Shown piece after piece: positions 39,473 through 51,393 of a DNA stretch of 64,000 nucleotides (positions are counted from its first letter, which is position 1; every line of letters starts with the position of its first letter). The stretch covers positions 7,691,307-7,755,306 of the forward strand of contig NC_085052.1 of NCBI RefSeq assembly GCF_963662255.1, read 5' to 3'. A program made the translations under genes and the position numbers. The notes beneath the pieces are model-generated. The model saw nothing but the letters and a program-made list of their open reading frames with translations, was not told the origin of the DNA and did not search any database. The stretch comes from Cinclus cinclus. Lineage: Eukaryota; Chordata; Aves; Passeriformes; Cinclidae.

Positions 39473-42400
39473 CTTGCTGTGATGTGGGAAATGGCCACAT
39501 CATTATGTGAATTTGATCAAATGAATATGTGATCCCCTGGTCCTGTGGGGATTCATTACAGTGAGGTCAGGCTGGATCTCTGCTTCTCTCTTCCTGACCA
39601 GGTGCACTGAGAGCTGGGAAAACCTTGCTTGTACCTCTGCCTGCTGTGGTTGGTGCTGGTGATCTCCTGGGTGGGGATGGAAGGCTCTTCTCTCTGCAGG
39701 GTCCTAGTAGACAAACTCATGATTGCCACACTGAGAAAGCACAGGGGAGACAACTGATCCTTCTCCCTGCTCCTCTGTAGGTAGCATTAGTAGGGGAGTC
39801 AAGCTGTCTTGAAATCTAATATATAGAGAGATAATTGCTTGTCATTTCATTAAAGTCAGTAATGAAAACAGGTTGTTTGGTTCGACTTCTATTTTTAATC
39901 AGTTTCACGAGCTGGCTTTTCTCATTCTAGAAAAATGATCCCCTAATTCTCTTTGTCAGCTGTCTGTTTCAAGGTGGAAGGCTTGACCTCATTCTGATGA
40001 TAACCCAGTAAGCAGCAGGAGAACTGAAACTTTTTACTTGTTCAGAATCAATTAGTTGACTCCAGGAACAGTAAGTACTGTGAAGATCTGGATTTCAAAG
40101 AAAGCAAAAATGTTGGGAGGAAAACTCACTAACAATCAGAAAACCATTACAAAATGGTGCATTATCTTCTAATTCATTCATAGTTAAAAAGGAAAATACT
40201 GGGTGCTGCCAACTAGTTTCAGTCTGAAAATATGCACAACATATGTTCATAACATAAGGTTTTCTACTCATAAACACTGTTGTGATCAGCACCTGTTTTA
40301 ACTGATTAATCTGAAAATTTTGCTTAGTGCTGCTTAAAGAAGTTCATCAATCAGTTTTTATTCACACAACCTGACAGGTTGGCTGGTTTGCCTACTTTCT
40401 TTAATTATTTTTGTTGTTGCTTAGCTATTCTTACTTGCAGAACTATTTTTCAATCAAACCAGGGCAAAACTCTGACTAAAGAAATTGAAGATGCCTAGAG
40501 AGTGTTAATACCAGCAGGGATTTTGAAGCTGAACTGCATGGAAAGATGGGGTTTTTTTTTTGGTCATTGATTTGTGTCAGTGGTAAATCTGTGTATTAAA
40601 CAAATACCACAGTGGTAACGTCAACACAAATAAAAGGAAACTTAAGTTTTGCTCCAGGCTGAGGGAGTGTTTACACTTAAAAAACCCAAACCAACCACCC
40701 TCCTAGTATGTACTATTAATAGTTGTTTACATTCTACAGAAACTGAAGAATGAGGCATCTCATGAAGTAAATGTCTAGATGCAATATTTAATGTATTTCT
40801 AATATCAGGAAGTATAGAGACTCCATGGTGATAGCTAAGAATGCAGCAGAAATCCTCCCTCAAAGATGGCCAGGCTATCTTGACTTTACATTATGTTCTA
40901 GTTACAAATTAATTGAAATCCTACACTTGTGTTTAAAGTTCAGCTGCTGGAAAAATGACTTTTCTTAGTAGCCCATGACACATAAAACTTGAAAAAACCC
41001 CATGTTAATTTATGGAATTTGGTCATGCAGTGGAAGAATCAGATCAAGAAATTCTTGCTGAAGAAATACTGCAGTAAATCATTGCTGCAAACACACTGTG
41101 GTAAAGACCAGTTGAGAAGTCAAAATAGTGGTCTTCAGTTCTTTTAGTTGCTCCATGTTATTCATTCACCATTCCAGTAATTTATGATATCACTAGAATG
41201 ATTTTTCCCACTATTGTAAGACCTTATTTCCTACTTCCTCTTTCAAAATTGTAGCTTGCTAGATTGTGAGTGCCCTCCACTACCACTGCAAGATCAAGAC
41301 TCTTGATTTCGTGCTATCTTCAAATAACTCTCAAAGGATTTGATAGGAAAAGCTTCACAACACTGCACATGTCAGGGGAATACCCTAGGATATGGCTTGT
41401 CCTGTGTTGAGTGGCACTGGTAACGAACAAATCCAGCTGTACCTGTTGTCAAATCAAGAGCATGTTTCTTCTTTTCATTGTAGTGTTAGCTCTTCAGCTC
41501 TGGAAGTTTGCTGTGTTTGTCTGACTGCTGCTTTTCCTGATGGTGCTGGATTACAGCTCTTGTTGGAGGAATTCCACTGAACTATCAGTAAAATACAATC
41601 AAACTGTTTGTGTAGCTATGAAATACCCAAGGGGCTTAAAACATCTCTTTATCAAATACTAGTTGGCATATGCTATATGTAATTTCCTTCCATTAATAAA
41701 TGGAAACAAATTCCAAGTGGTTTTTCTGTCCCGTCATTGTATTTTCAGATGTGTCCTTGCATCAGTTTTGCCTGTACAGAATGTGATCCCTGTGAGAGAA
41801 GTGAGCTGCTCACAGTGTGATAATTTTGCTTAACTGACAATTTCTTAGTTTTAACACAGCTCTTGATCACTTGTGTGTGTGCAGCTGATTTAACCAGAAG
41901 ATAGTGCTGACCACAAGAGGAAGGGTTCAACAGTGCAATAGGATTTATTTAATTAGAAAACAAAGGTTAGCCAACACAGCATATTTAAAGCTGCTTTTAT
42001 GAGGAATGTTGGCAGTGGATGAACTGATCTGATGTCATTTCTGGCACCCTGTAGCAGTGCCATACTTTCCACTATATAGAAAGGTAACCTCCTATTCTTA
42101 GTTGTCATGGACATTGACAAACAGTTTCTACTGGGGCTTAAATTAGTCTTTATAGTACAAAGAAGGACTCCCCTTTAGATTTTCACTACAAGAGGGCAGT
42201 GTGACTGCAGGAGTTCTTTTAGAATTATGCCATACTCTGAGAATGGCTTTGATGTTGGAGAATTTAGGAGTTGTATGCAGCAAGAGGAATACTTAATTCT
42301 TATGATCATGTGTGCTGGTTCTACATCTACAGCAGAAGATCCAGTGTTAGGAGACAATGGGTAAAAGTTACACTAAGATGCTCAGGAAGCCCTGCAGTGA

Positions 42401-45400
42401 TCTAGAGAATACTTTCTTCTGGTATAATTCTTTACTCAAATTCAGCATTTGAATAAAATTACTGTGTATGTTTCTGCAATTACGTGACATGTCAGAAGGA
42501 AGTATAATGATATCCAGTTTATTTCAATGCATAACAAGAGGAGTGGTGCTTTCTTTGGTGTCATGCTTGTAACACGTCAGTCTTTACAAAGGTACAGGAA
42601 ATAAACTGAGGAATGAAGGATCTCTGAGGTTTCAGCTTGGATCTCTCTGCTTCCCAACGTATTTCTGTCTCAGTTACTATGAAATCTACATTGTGAAGAG
42701 GATGTTTCTAGAAGTTTCTTCTCTCAGCTGGAAGAAAAATGTCAAAGTTCAAAAACGGAGAAGTAAAGAAAAGAGTATGATTAAAGGAATTACATTTATC
42801 TTGAAAGTCTTTACTCTGTTTAAATAAAAGACACCTAAACATTGCTGCTGAGGAATAAAAAAAAAAGTTTCCTACTGAAGATCTGAAGGACTGCCAGCTT
42901 CTGCCAGGATCCTTTTGGCTGATTGTTCCCTAGAGTGGCTTAGGCACCTTTTTGACTTCAAGCATAGAGCTCAGCCCCACAGAAGTCATGGGATTATTTA
43001 TAAACTTTGGGATAGGCAAGCACTTGGATTGTGTTGTTGAGTCAATTATACAGAGTCTTGGGAGTGCAGCAGTTCTTATATTTATATTTCATATACCTTT
43101 CACTATGTCTTGCCTATGAAATTGCGTCAGTTGTCAGCAATTACACTTGGCTTTTTTCCTACGTGTAAGTGAAAGAAATGTGGTTTTTGTAAGGATCCAT
43201 AGTGCAGTGTTCTTGACATTGTGGATCAATAGATTAGCCTTGTGCTGCCCGGAAATAAAATGCTGAGCCACCTCATCTTCTAGTAATGCAATAGACAGAT
43301 CCATTAATGCACACACTGTTATTTTATGTCTGAAAATAGATGTGAACAGAGGGTTTTTTTTTTTTCCCCCATGACTATTCTGAAATAAAAATTGGAATGG
43401 ATAAAGTAAAGTAAATATCCTTTAGTTGAATCAGACCTTTTGTCATAACCTGATAACTCTTCTAATCACAGCAGCCACAGTGACAATGATTCTTCTTGTT
43501 TGGGGGAGAATAACTAAAAATGGAATTTTCAAATTGGAGAAGATGTACAGAATTAACTCTTTGCCTTTCTTGATAACTTGATTTTCTGTGGAAAATAAGC
43601 ACTGTTAGTGTTAAATAAAGGATGCAATCTATTGGAAAAATCATTGAGAAATAGGAATGGAGTCAGAAGGTGATGAAGATTGAGGAGAAGCACTAGGCTG
43701 TGCTTTACATGACCTCTTTTTTAATGCTGACCAGTTAGTCCCTAGTGTTATCATCTGTGGTACTTCTATAGTTTCCATTATCACAGAATCTGAAAACTTC
43801 AGTCTTTAATGTACCCATTGTTACAAATCCCTTGTGAGGGGGAAAGTGATAGGGTGAAATACAATGAAAGAGATTAAGGGAATGGCTCAGGGATGAACAG
43901 CAAGTCTGTGGGAGTGCAGAGACAGCATTTTTCCCAAATCCTATGTTAAGGCTTCCAGAGGTAATAGACAATACGTTACTAGCTGACATTATTAGGGCTT
44001 TTTCCCCTAATATAATTTAAATATTTCATTTGGTAATTGATTTTTCTATGTACTGTTTTTCTTTGTCCTATTTCAGCCCAGCTAATAATTTCAGATGAAG
44101 GTAGATGGCTGCTGTTGCTCTCCTTTGTCCAAGAAAAAGATCATTAGATGTAATCTCAAGCATATTGTTTAGATATTTTTGTTTGTTTAATCTTTCTGCT
44201 CACTGCTTCACTGAAGGATAAACTTGGTGTTTGTTGGATTGGGGAAGCAAGTCAGATTCAGTTTCTGAGCATACAGCAAAGGGAAAAGCATTCCCAAGAG
44301 CTTGTTATGCTGCCTGTCCGACATTACAATGCTCTGCAAAGCTGGGCTTTTGTTACCAAAGGCTCATGTGCCATGGAAGTTATCATACATAGTTGATAAC
44401 AGGAAGCTGAGCACAATGCTTTAATTCATCTGAAAGATATTGCAAATGTCATCAGTTGGGAAAGGAAATTGTCACAGTGTGGTCTTAGTTAAGTCTGAGA
44501 TAGAAGTGCAGTTGTGTTTTCTCTTGCGTTTTTTCTTGGTTACAAATTGTAACAGGAGAATAAAGGGCAAAGCGATGTTTCATGTATGTTTTGGAATAAA
44601 AACCAAGAAACCAATACATAAAATAACATTTGCTTTTGTATTTCCAAGTTAGTTTAACAGAGTGGTTTGTGCATGCAGATCTATCTGTTGATGTAAAACA
44701 GGTCTCATTGTCAGTGTGCCACCTGGAGAGATCCCCAGGTGGTTTTCCAAAGAGTAGAAGTTTGACTTTAGATACAAAGGTAGCTGCAGACTATTCGGAG
44801 TTGAACTTGATACCATCCTTTCATACAGACATTCACAGATTTCATGGGCCAGACAGATTTTGCAACAGTTCTTCAATTTGCATGTGTGTGCTGCAGAAAG
44901 AGCGAGAAAGAGGTTTCATGGAGTTTGGCTAATTATTACCTAAAGGTCTGTTATAAAAGCAGTGGAAAAAAATGTCATGTGGCAGCTTGATAAGAGGCCT
45001 AACTTGGTAGAGACCTGTGGACTGTAGAATTCCTACCTCTGCAGGTTCTTCATAGCCTTTATCACGATAAAAGACACCAAAACTCCATAGCTTTTTTTTA
45101 ACTATATCTTATGCTTTTCTAGACACTAAACGCTTGAAGTAATATTAAATAGTAGTATCTAGGAAGTAATATTAAATATTAGGAACTAGGCTTTTCAGTC
45201 TGTTGTGAATAAAATTTGCATCTAGATGTACTAGCAAGGATTTCTCTTTGAAGTGTCTGCTTAGTAGTACCAGTGCTTTACAAGGTCATCAGCAGTACTT
45301 ATATGAGCTCTGCTAAACATTTTTTCATGAGTGTATATGGTCTCAGTGAGGAAGAAGCAGGTGTTAAGTGAATGGACAGAAAACAAGTGTAGTGTACTGT

Positions 45401-45889
45401 GAGCATATTTGCATGTGAGGAACATCTGTTCTTCACTGGTGGTCACCACCTGAATCGAGAGAGTACAGCCAAAGCCATTCTGCAGTATTTAGCTAAGTAG
45501 ATGTCATTGACATAAGTGTGATTGGTAGTGGATTTCCTTAGATGAGCAGAGCAGACAGGTATGTGTGGCCACTGCAGCTGTCTGGCAGCAGGACTGCTGA
45601 GTCAGCTCTTGTGTGTTTTCTTCTCAGCCAGGATAAGAACAAGATTAGATGGGCCTCATGTTCCAACGAGTGAGCTGAGAAAATACCCTGTTCCTGTTGC
45701 TTCTGGCTGTGGTGCCTTAGTTCTTCTGAAATGTAGTGTGCTGGAAGTTACCAGAAAACACAGTGGTGTTTGTAGCTGGGCTCTGCTGGGGTTTTGAGTC
45801 CCCAGAAGATACATAGCACTGGGAAGTGGGGCATGGTAGCATGTGATGAACTAATGGTGTTCTTATAGCAGTGGGCATGCCTGCTTGCA
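39473..45889. other. non-coding DNA, nothing recognised
   Basis: No supported exon, LINE or LTR. A 14-base direct repeat (AGTAATATTAAATA) occurs at 45138 and again at 45165. Confidence 0.4.
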
Positions 45890-46090
45890 GGAGTATCATG
45901 GAATCAGAATTCTGTGCATTAGGCTTGGGTTGCAGGGAACCATTAATGGCCCTCTGGTGAAACCCTTCTGCAATGAGCAGGGACACCTTCCACGAGATCA
46001 GGCTGCTCAGAGCCTGATCCAACCTGGCCTTGAATGTTTCCAGGGATGGAACATCCACCACCTCTCTGGGCAACCTATTTCACTTGATCC
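45890..46090 (-). mobile_element. CR1 LINE 3' fragment, different subtype
   Basis: Inverted CR1 tail with GGTTGCAGGGAACC, GAGCAGGGACACCTTCCAC, AGATCAGGCTGCTCAGAGC, ATCCAACCTGGCCTTGAATG and CCACCTCTCTGGGCAACCT. The GGACACCTTCCACTAGA-type 3' UTR differs from that of the copies at 11.8 and 30.8 kb, so it derives from another CR1 subfamily. Confidence 0.88.
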
Positions 46091-47916
46091 CACTGTCCAT
46101 GTCATTGCTGAAAACACTAATGAGTACATAACAACACATTTTAGTAGTGGTGTTAATTCTGTTTCTGGGTTTAAGCTAGGGGAGCATTTAAATGTCTCTC
46201 TGACCTGAGCATAATCCCTACAAAATTTCCTCTTGTGCATCAAGGGAATGGATTTTGTTTCCATTTGAAAATAATTTCTGTAAACTATTAGAATATAATA
46301 GCTGAGTTACTTTTTGAGGACTAAAACATGATTACTTCAAAAGCCACAAAATAGCTTTGCACTACCGGTATTTAAAGCTCAGCAAATTTTATGTCGTACC
46401 TGAATTATTAATGGTGATAAATTGGAAGAGGAAGATCTGTTCTCTTATGAGCCTTAAACAAGCAGTAGTTGGTTGACTTTGCAGAGAGAGGCAGCTCCTG
46501 CTGAAGCCATGAGTGAGCAGGTCCTGGGTGAGGAGCCCTGCAGGGTGAGGGGCTTCTGTCAGTATGCCCAGAAGATGACTGCCTGTTTTGGACACTTAGG
46601 TAAAGAAATTAAGATGTGCATGTGGATTTTTTGGTCTTCATTATGTCCTCAAGTTTACAGTAAATAGCTGAGTGTTTGTACACCAGCCTGTAGTCTTGAG
46701 TAAGTAACTAGTGGGTGTCAGAAGTGAAAAAGCTGAATGTGGGGAATAATTTTACCACAAGTAAAGTTTTGCTTCTTTTGTATGTGTGTGTATTTGAATG
46801 TTGGAATTTTTTTTTTTTCCTGACATTTGCTGTTTTCGTGATTTTATTGTTTGGATAACTGCATTTTATGGTAAAAATAGAGTGTGTGCTTGCTCATTTT
46901 TCATTTAAATGAAGACCCTTTTTTCCTCTCCTTACTCTCAATATGTTTGAGAATTCTTATATGGAGAAGGTAATCCTGATAATCTTGTTGCCTTGGACAG
47001 ATACATGAAACATTATTTGGGGCTATCTACCTTCTGAAGTGGTATGATGAGGGAAAAGGAAAAATAAGTTTTGTTTTACCTTGTTTCCTGTATTTTTTAA
47101 TATTTTTTTTGCAACTTGATTTTGCTGAGCTAGTGTGACTGACTTCAGTTTCTTGGGTTTCTGACTGGGCTGTTTGTTGCTTTCAATGCAAGACTAAAGT
47201 CACGCTGAAATGACATTTGCAAGAGGTTTCATTCTGATGGCAGAAGAAATTAAGACAGCATTAGTGCACTACACATTTGTGCTGAAGGGCAAGTCTAATC
47301 CTCAGTGTTTCTCTGAAACACAGAGGGATATTTCCTCTTCTCTGTATTTAGCCCTGGTGTCTGGTTTTACTGTTATTCACTGTTTGCTATTCTGGTTTTT
47401 ATTTTATTTGTGGATTGCAGTTGAAGTTTTTGGTACTTCTGTTCTCAGAGTATTAGTAGAGATGCTTCTATTCCTGGTTGCATATGAAACATGCATGTAT
47501 TTTTATCATCCAGGAGGCCAATTGGTGTGGTGAATTCAGAGGGGATTGAATGAGAAATGGTCTTGAGACAGCTGGAAATATTTATAACTAAAATATTTAT
47601 AAAGTTGGAAATGGGATAAAATATTTAAAGTAGCTATTCTGCATAATTCCTGTCTCCTATCCAGCCAGGCCCCTGTGAAAACTGTCACTCTGGAAAGTGC
47701 CCATACCTCACACTGTGCTCTGTGAGGGCTCGAGATCCCAGCACTGACTACTTGGATTAGACATGACTTTAAATTGGCTGTGATTTAAACAGTTTTTGCT
47801 TCTTGGCAGATCCTGAGAACCTTTCCTCAACGCTAGTTCGGAGTCGAGTGCCCTGGATTCCTGAGACTTTCTTTCATGAAACATAAGGACAGGGTTGTGC
47901 CCCTGTGATTCGTGCC
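46091..47916. other. non-coding DNA, nothing recognised
   Basis: AT-rich sequence. A 107-codon plus-strand frame with hydrophobic content (47210-47533) lacks splice context and is within chance length. Confidence 0.4.
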
Positions 47917-48055
47917 TTTTTCTTTTCTTCTTTTCTTTTCTTTTCTTTTCTTTTCTTTTCTTTTCTTTTCTTTTCTTTTCTTTTCTTTTCTTTTCTTTTC
48001 TTTTCTTTTCTTTTCTTTTCTTTTCTTTTCTTTTCTTTTCTTTTCTTTTCTTTTC

Positions 48056-48086
<31 letters not shown>

Positions 48087-48206
48087 CTTTTCTTTTCTTT
48101 TCTTTTCTTTTCTTTTCTTTTCTTTTCTTTTCTTTTCTTTTCTTTTCTTTTCTTTTCTTTTCTTTTCTTTTCTTCTTTTCTTTTCTTTTCTTTTTCTTTT
48201 TTCTTC
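47917..48206 (+). repeat. (TTTTC)n pentanucleotide microsatellite
   Basis: About 290 bases of TTTTC units (AAAAG on the minus strand), with few interruptions: a TTCTTC at the left edge, one extra T near 48062, and a shortened unit near 48173. The strand is pure pyrimidine. Because the unit is five bases long, the tract stays open in all three plus-strand frames, which produces meaningless 156-163 codon frames. Confidence 0.98.
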
Positions 48207-48358
48207 CCTCTCCTCTCCTCTCCTCTCCTCTCCTCTCCTCTCCTCTCCTCTCCTCTCCTCTCCTCTCCTCTCCTCTCCTCTCCTCTCCTCTCCTCTCCTC
48301 TCCTCTCCTCTCCTCTCCTCTCCTCTCCTCTCCTCTCCTCTCCTCTCCTCTCCTCTCC
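48207..48358 (+). repeat. (TCCTC)n pentanucleotide microsatellite
   Basis: About 30 near-perfect copies of a C-rich pentanucleotide (GAGGA on the minus strand) directly abut the TTTTC array. The two together make a 442-bp polypyrimidine strand. The abrupt change of motif suggests one array arose within or beside the other by point mutation and expansion. Confidence 0.98.
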
Positions 48359-51153
48359 AAGAAATCAGTCTTTTCCTCTTAATTGAGTCTTAAGTGGTAG
48401 ATTAAGTGGAGATTGCCATTGTCTTTTTAAAAGATTCAGACTGAGGCTAAATCCCAGTGTTTAGTAGCTGTTGTAAAAGGCTGTTCTCAGGCCTTGTCCT
48501 TTGCCTTGGACACAAGGCTGTGCTACAAACAGTTCTTTATCTGACTTGGAAGCCACTGTGATGCTTTCTGGTCTTGTTTTGCTTATTTCTACTGCTCGTC
48601 CCTTTATATGACATATTGACAGGATTGAGGCTTTTGAAGACAAACACTCTATTAAAAAAAGAGAAAAAAGAAAAAGAAAAAAAAACTATACAAAAATCAT
48701 TTTGCTTTGTGCTATTAAGCAGCAGCTGGCATGGGGTCTTTGAAGGTGCAGTTCTTAGACAGTGACAGCAATAGCCAGGGCTGGAAAGGGTCAGCATTGG
48801 AGAAGTCTGTCTCAGGGGAAGGAGGATCTTATTTTTAATTAAGCAGGATGTTTCTGCAGTGATATGTTAGGGGCTCTAAATCCTGAGCCATCATCCTGCA
48901 CCAGTCCCATGTGTTTCAGTGGTGGAAGGACACTGGATTGTGCTGCACTGTTGGATAGATCATCACACTCTTCTGCAGTGTTCACAGGCTGAGTGTTTCT
49001 GTAGTGGATATATAGGTCACACTGCTTTAGTTCTTACTGCAGGAGCTGATGTAATGAATGTCTTGGGGAACAGAGCTGGAGGTTGGAATCAGCATGGACA
49101 CAGCAAAAAATGGGGAGTCAACTTTAAACCAGTGTGTTCGAACTCCAGTGTAAGGACAGACTTCTCTTCCGGGTATTAGGCAGCCAAGCTTTAGCAAATG
49201 TTGCCACAGTTTCTGCAGGGCTCACCTTTCTGCTCTCTGAGGATTGACTTCTACAGCACAGTTACTGTCTGGGCAATGTGTGTGTTTGCCTCACCTCAGA
49301 GAGTAAAGTCCACCTTGACATGTCAGTGGGGCTGGGTGGTTGGCACTGCTGCTGTCAGATGTCAACATCCTTCACCGATTATCCAGAAACAAATGAAGCT
49401 TTCAGTCTGAGAGATCCTTGTGTTGACTCATCCCCACCTCTCCTGTGAGTCATCCCTCTGCTTTAAACTCTGGATGGAGATCCACCCTCACTGGTAGAAG
49501 CTTTTGGATTTTCAGAGCTGCCTCTTCCACTGAGGGGCTGTGGTGTGCAGGTTAGTAGGTTGAGAAATCTGGGAGAAAATGCGAAATTGCTGCAAAGCTT
49601 CATTTCCTAGGAGGAATGCTTAAAACACAGCATTGCTGAGATCTCTGATCTGATACAAGATACTGTAAGGCACGGCTGGAGTTGCTATATTTATTGAGCC
49701 ATCTCTTCCTCAAATATGAATTAGCATCACTCCATCAAAGTTAGTACAGATTACAGATTAGTCCTGCTGTGTTCTCCATTGATTAGAAAAGCCAGGAGTA
49801 TGGCTGTTTAAGGGGAACTGTGATTGGACACTTGTTTTCAAGACAATAAAAAAGTTGAACTACTTCAAAAATATAAAGTAATTGACCTCACAGGAGATGT
49901 GTAATAATAGATGATCAAAGTCTGCATTTATGAGATGGTATTTTCTCTTTGAAACAGGAAATAAGGCAGTCTTCTCTTCTAAGCCTACCCCCATCTGGAG
50001 TTAGTACTTGAGCTCTGAGTTTTGAGGGAGAATTAAGTGATGGTTTCTCACCGTGCTCAGTAAGCCTATTGGTAGAGTTTTTGTCACCTTCTAATTTAGA
50101 AAAACCCTTACTGGAAGCAATGCAGTGATTACACCAGGTCCTTTGGCAGCTGCAGCTCATTTCTTTGTGTTACAGGGAGTTGGAAGTCTGGGCCAGACCC
50201 TGGTTACGAAGTTGTCTCTGTGCACGAGAGTCTGAAGTTGCCTCTGAGCTTGTCCAGGTGTCTACCTGTGACTTTCTCTTAGAGATGATGAATGTTGTTA
50301 GTTTGGGATTTTTTTTTTTTTTGTCTCTTTCGCTTTGGAATTTCCTGTGACTTTCCAGTGCCCTGTTGATGATTAACTCTGCCTTTGCCCAGGGAGAAAT
50401 ATTCATTAGATGATTAGATTAGCAAGTCACTGGAATTGGATTAATGTAAATACTTCTTGTAGGTGAAGCAGGAGGGGCTGGCACAGTGTCTGCAAAGCCT
50501 CTGCTGTCAGCTACACAGGAAGGTGGAAAGGAATAGCAGAAGCAAACCAATCCTTAATGGTTAGGTGGAAGCTTAAGTGCTGTTGTTTGCTGTAGGCAGT
50601 GAAAGCTGCAGAAAGGATTTCTCTGAAGAAATCTGCTTATGAAGTAGTGCCAGCCAGTGCTTGGGCATTCCTAAAAAAGGAGGACCAGCGTGCTCTACCT
50701 TTGCTACAGCACATGGACAGACCTGGCATGGAAGATGGCCATGCTAGATTAAATGCACAGATGTGCATTTGTAGCTTATGATGATGATTCTTTTATAATA
50801 AGATTTCTGACACAGCAAGGTTTTTTGATTTTAAACTAATCTGCTTATGTAACTCAGTTATGTTCTTCCTTTTGTCCTGAATATTAATCTGATTTTCAGA
50901 TACTCTCTTTGGTTTTGTTTCTGATTTTTGCATTCGCGGGGATGAGTTTCAACTGATTACAATAGTTTTAGATGGCAATCACCTGATCAAACATACTGTT
51001 CTAATCTCTTGAAGATAATCACTAAAAATATATCTTCCTTAATCTCCTTTCGTGGATAAGAGAAAAAGAGAAGGATTGGAAAGGGCAGTGTGCTGCGAGT
51101 AATAGACTGATTGTGTGTACTACAGGTTGCTTTCCTTGGCTTTCTCTGAATAG
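48359..51153. other. non-coding DNA upstream of the exon at 51.2 kb
   Basis: Probably intron of the plus-strand gene if the 51154 exon is internal. A 62-codon frame from 50596 follows a TGTTTGCTGTAG acceptor-like site but has no good donor in a matching phase, so I left it out. Confidence 0.4.
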
Positions 51154-51393
51154 AAATGCCATCTTTCCCCATCTTAAAAAGCTTTGGGAAGCTATGTGGC
51201 TCAGGTGAAGAACTGGTGCTGGAAAAAGTGAAATTTCAAAATTCAGTCAGAAGGATGTCAATAATTGAGGACGGGGATATTGCAGAGGTCTTGTATCTCA
51301 TTCCCAAGCAGAGCTTGCTGAAGCAACTTCCCTACTTGAATCCAGATGACTACTACTTGTGTGAGCAGTTGTATGACACTCCTGAGCGTCTGG
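51154..51393 (+). CDS. internal coding exon of an unidentified gene
   Basis: A 240-base exon between a TTTCTCTGAATAG acceptor and a consensus G|GTAAGTG donor. It begins with two bases of a split codon and ends with one base (phase 1), so it keeps frame when spliced. The 79 complete codons are open and coding-like: charged helical stretches GEELVLEKVKFQ and MSIIEDGDIAEVLYLIPK, then LPYLNPDDYYLCEQLYD. There is no membrane segment or signal peptide. An ATG sits at 51156, so this could also be a first coding exon, with 51154 as an acceptor within the 5' UTR. I do not recognise the family; the feel is of a soluble helical-repeat protein. The phase-matched exon at 58812 supports it. Confidence 0.65.

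Noticed and set aside
47833..48393. Open frames of 156-175 codons on both strands rich in Phe/Leu/Ser or Lys/Glu/Arg
   Set aside because: They are translations of the pentanucleotide microsatellites, which lack stops in several frames by construction.
50596..50781. 62-codon frame after a TTTGCTGTAG acceptor-like site
   Set aside because: No consensus donor leaves the one-base overhang needed to join the exon at 51154.
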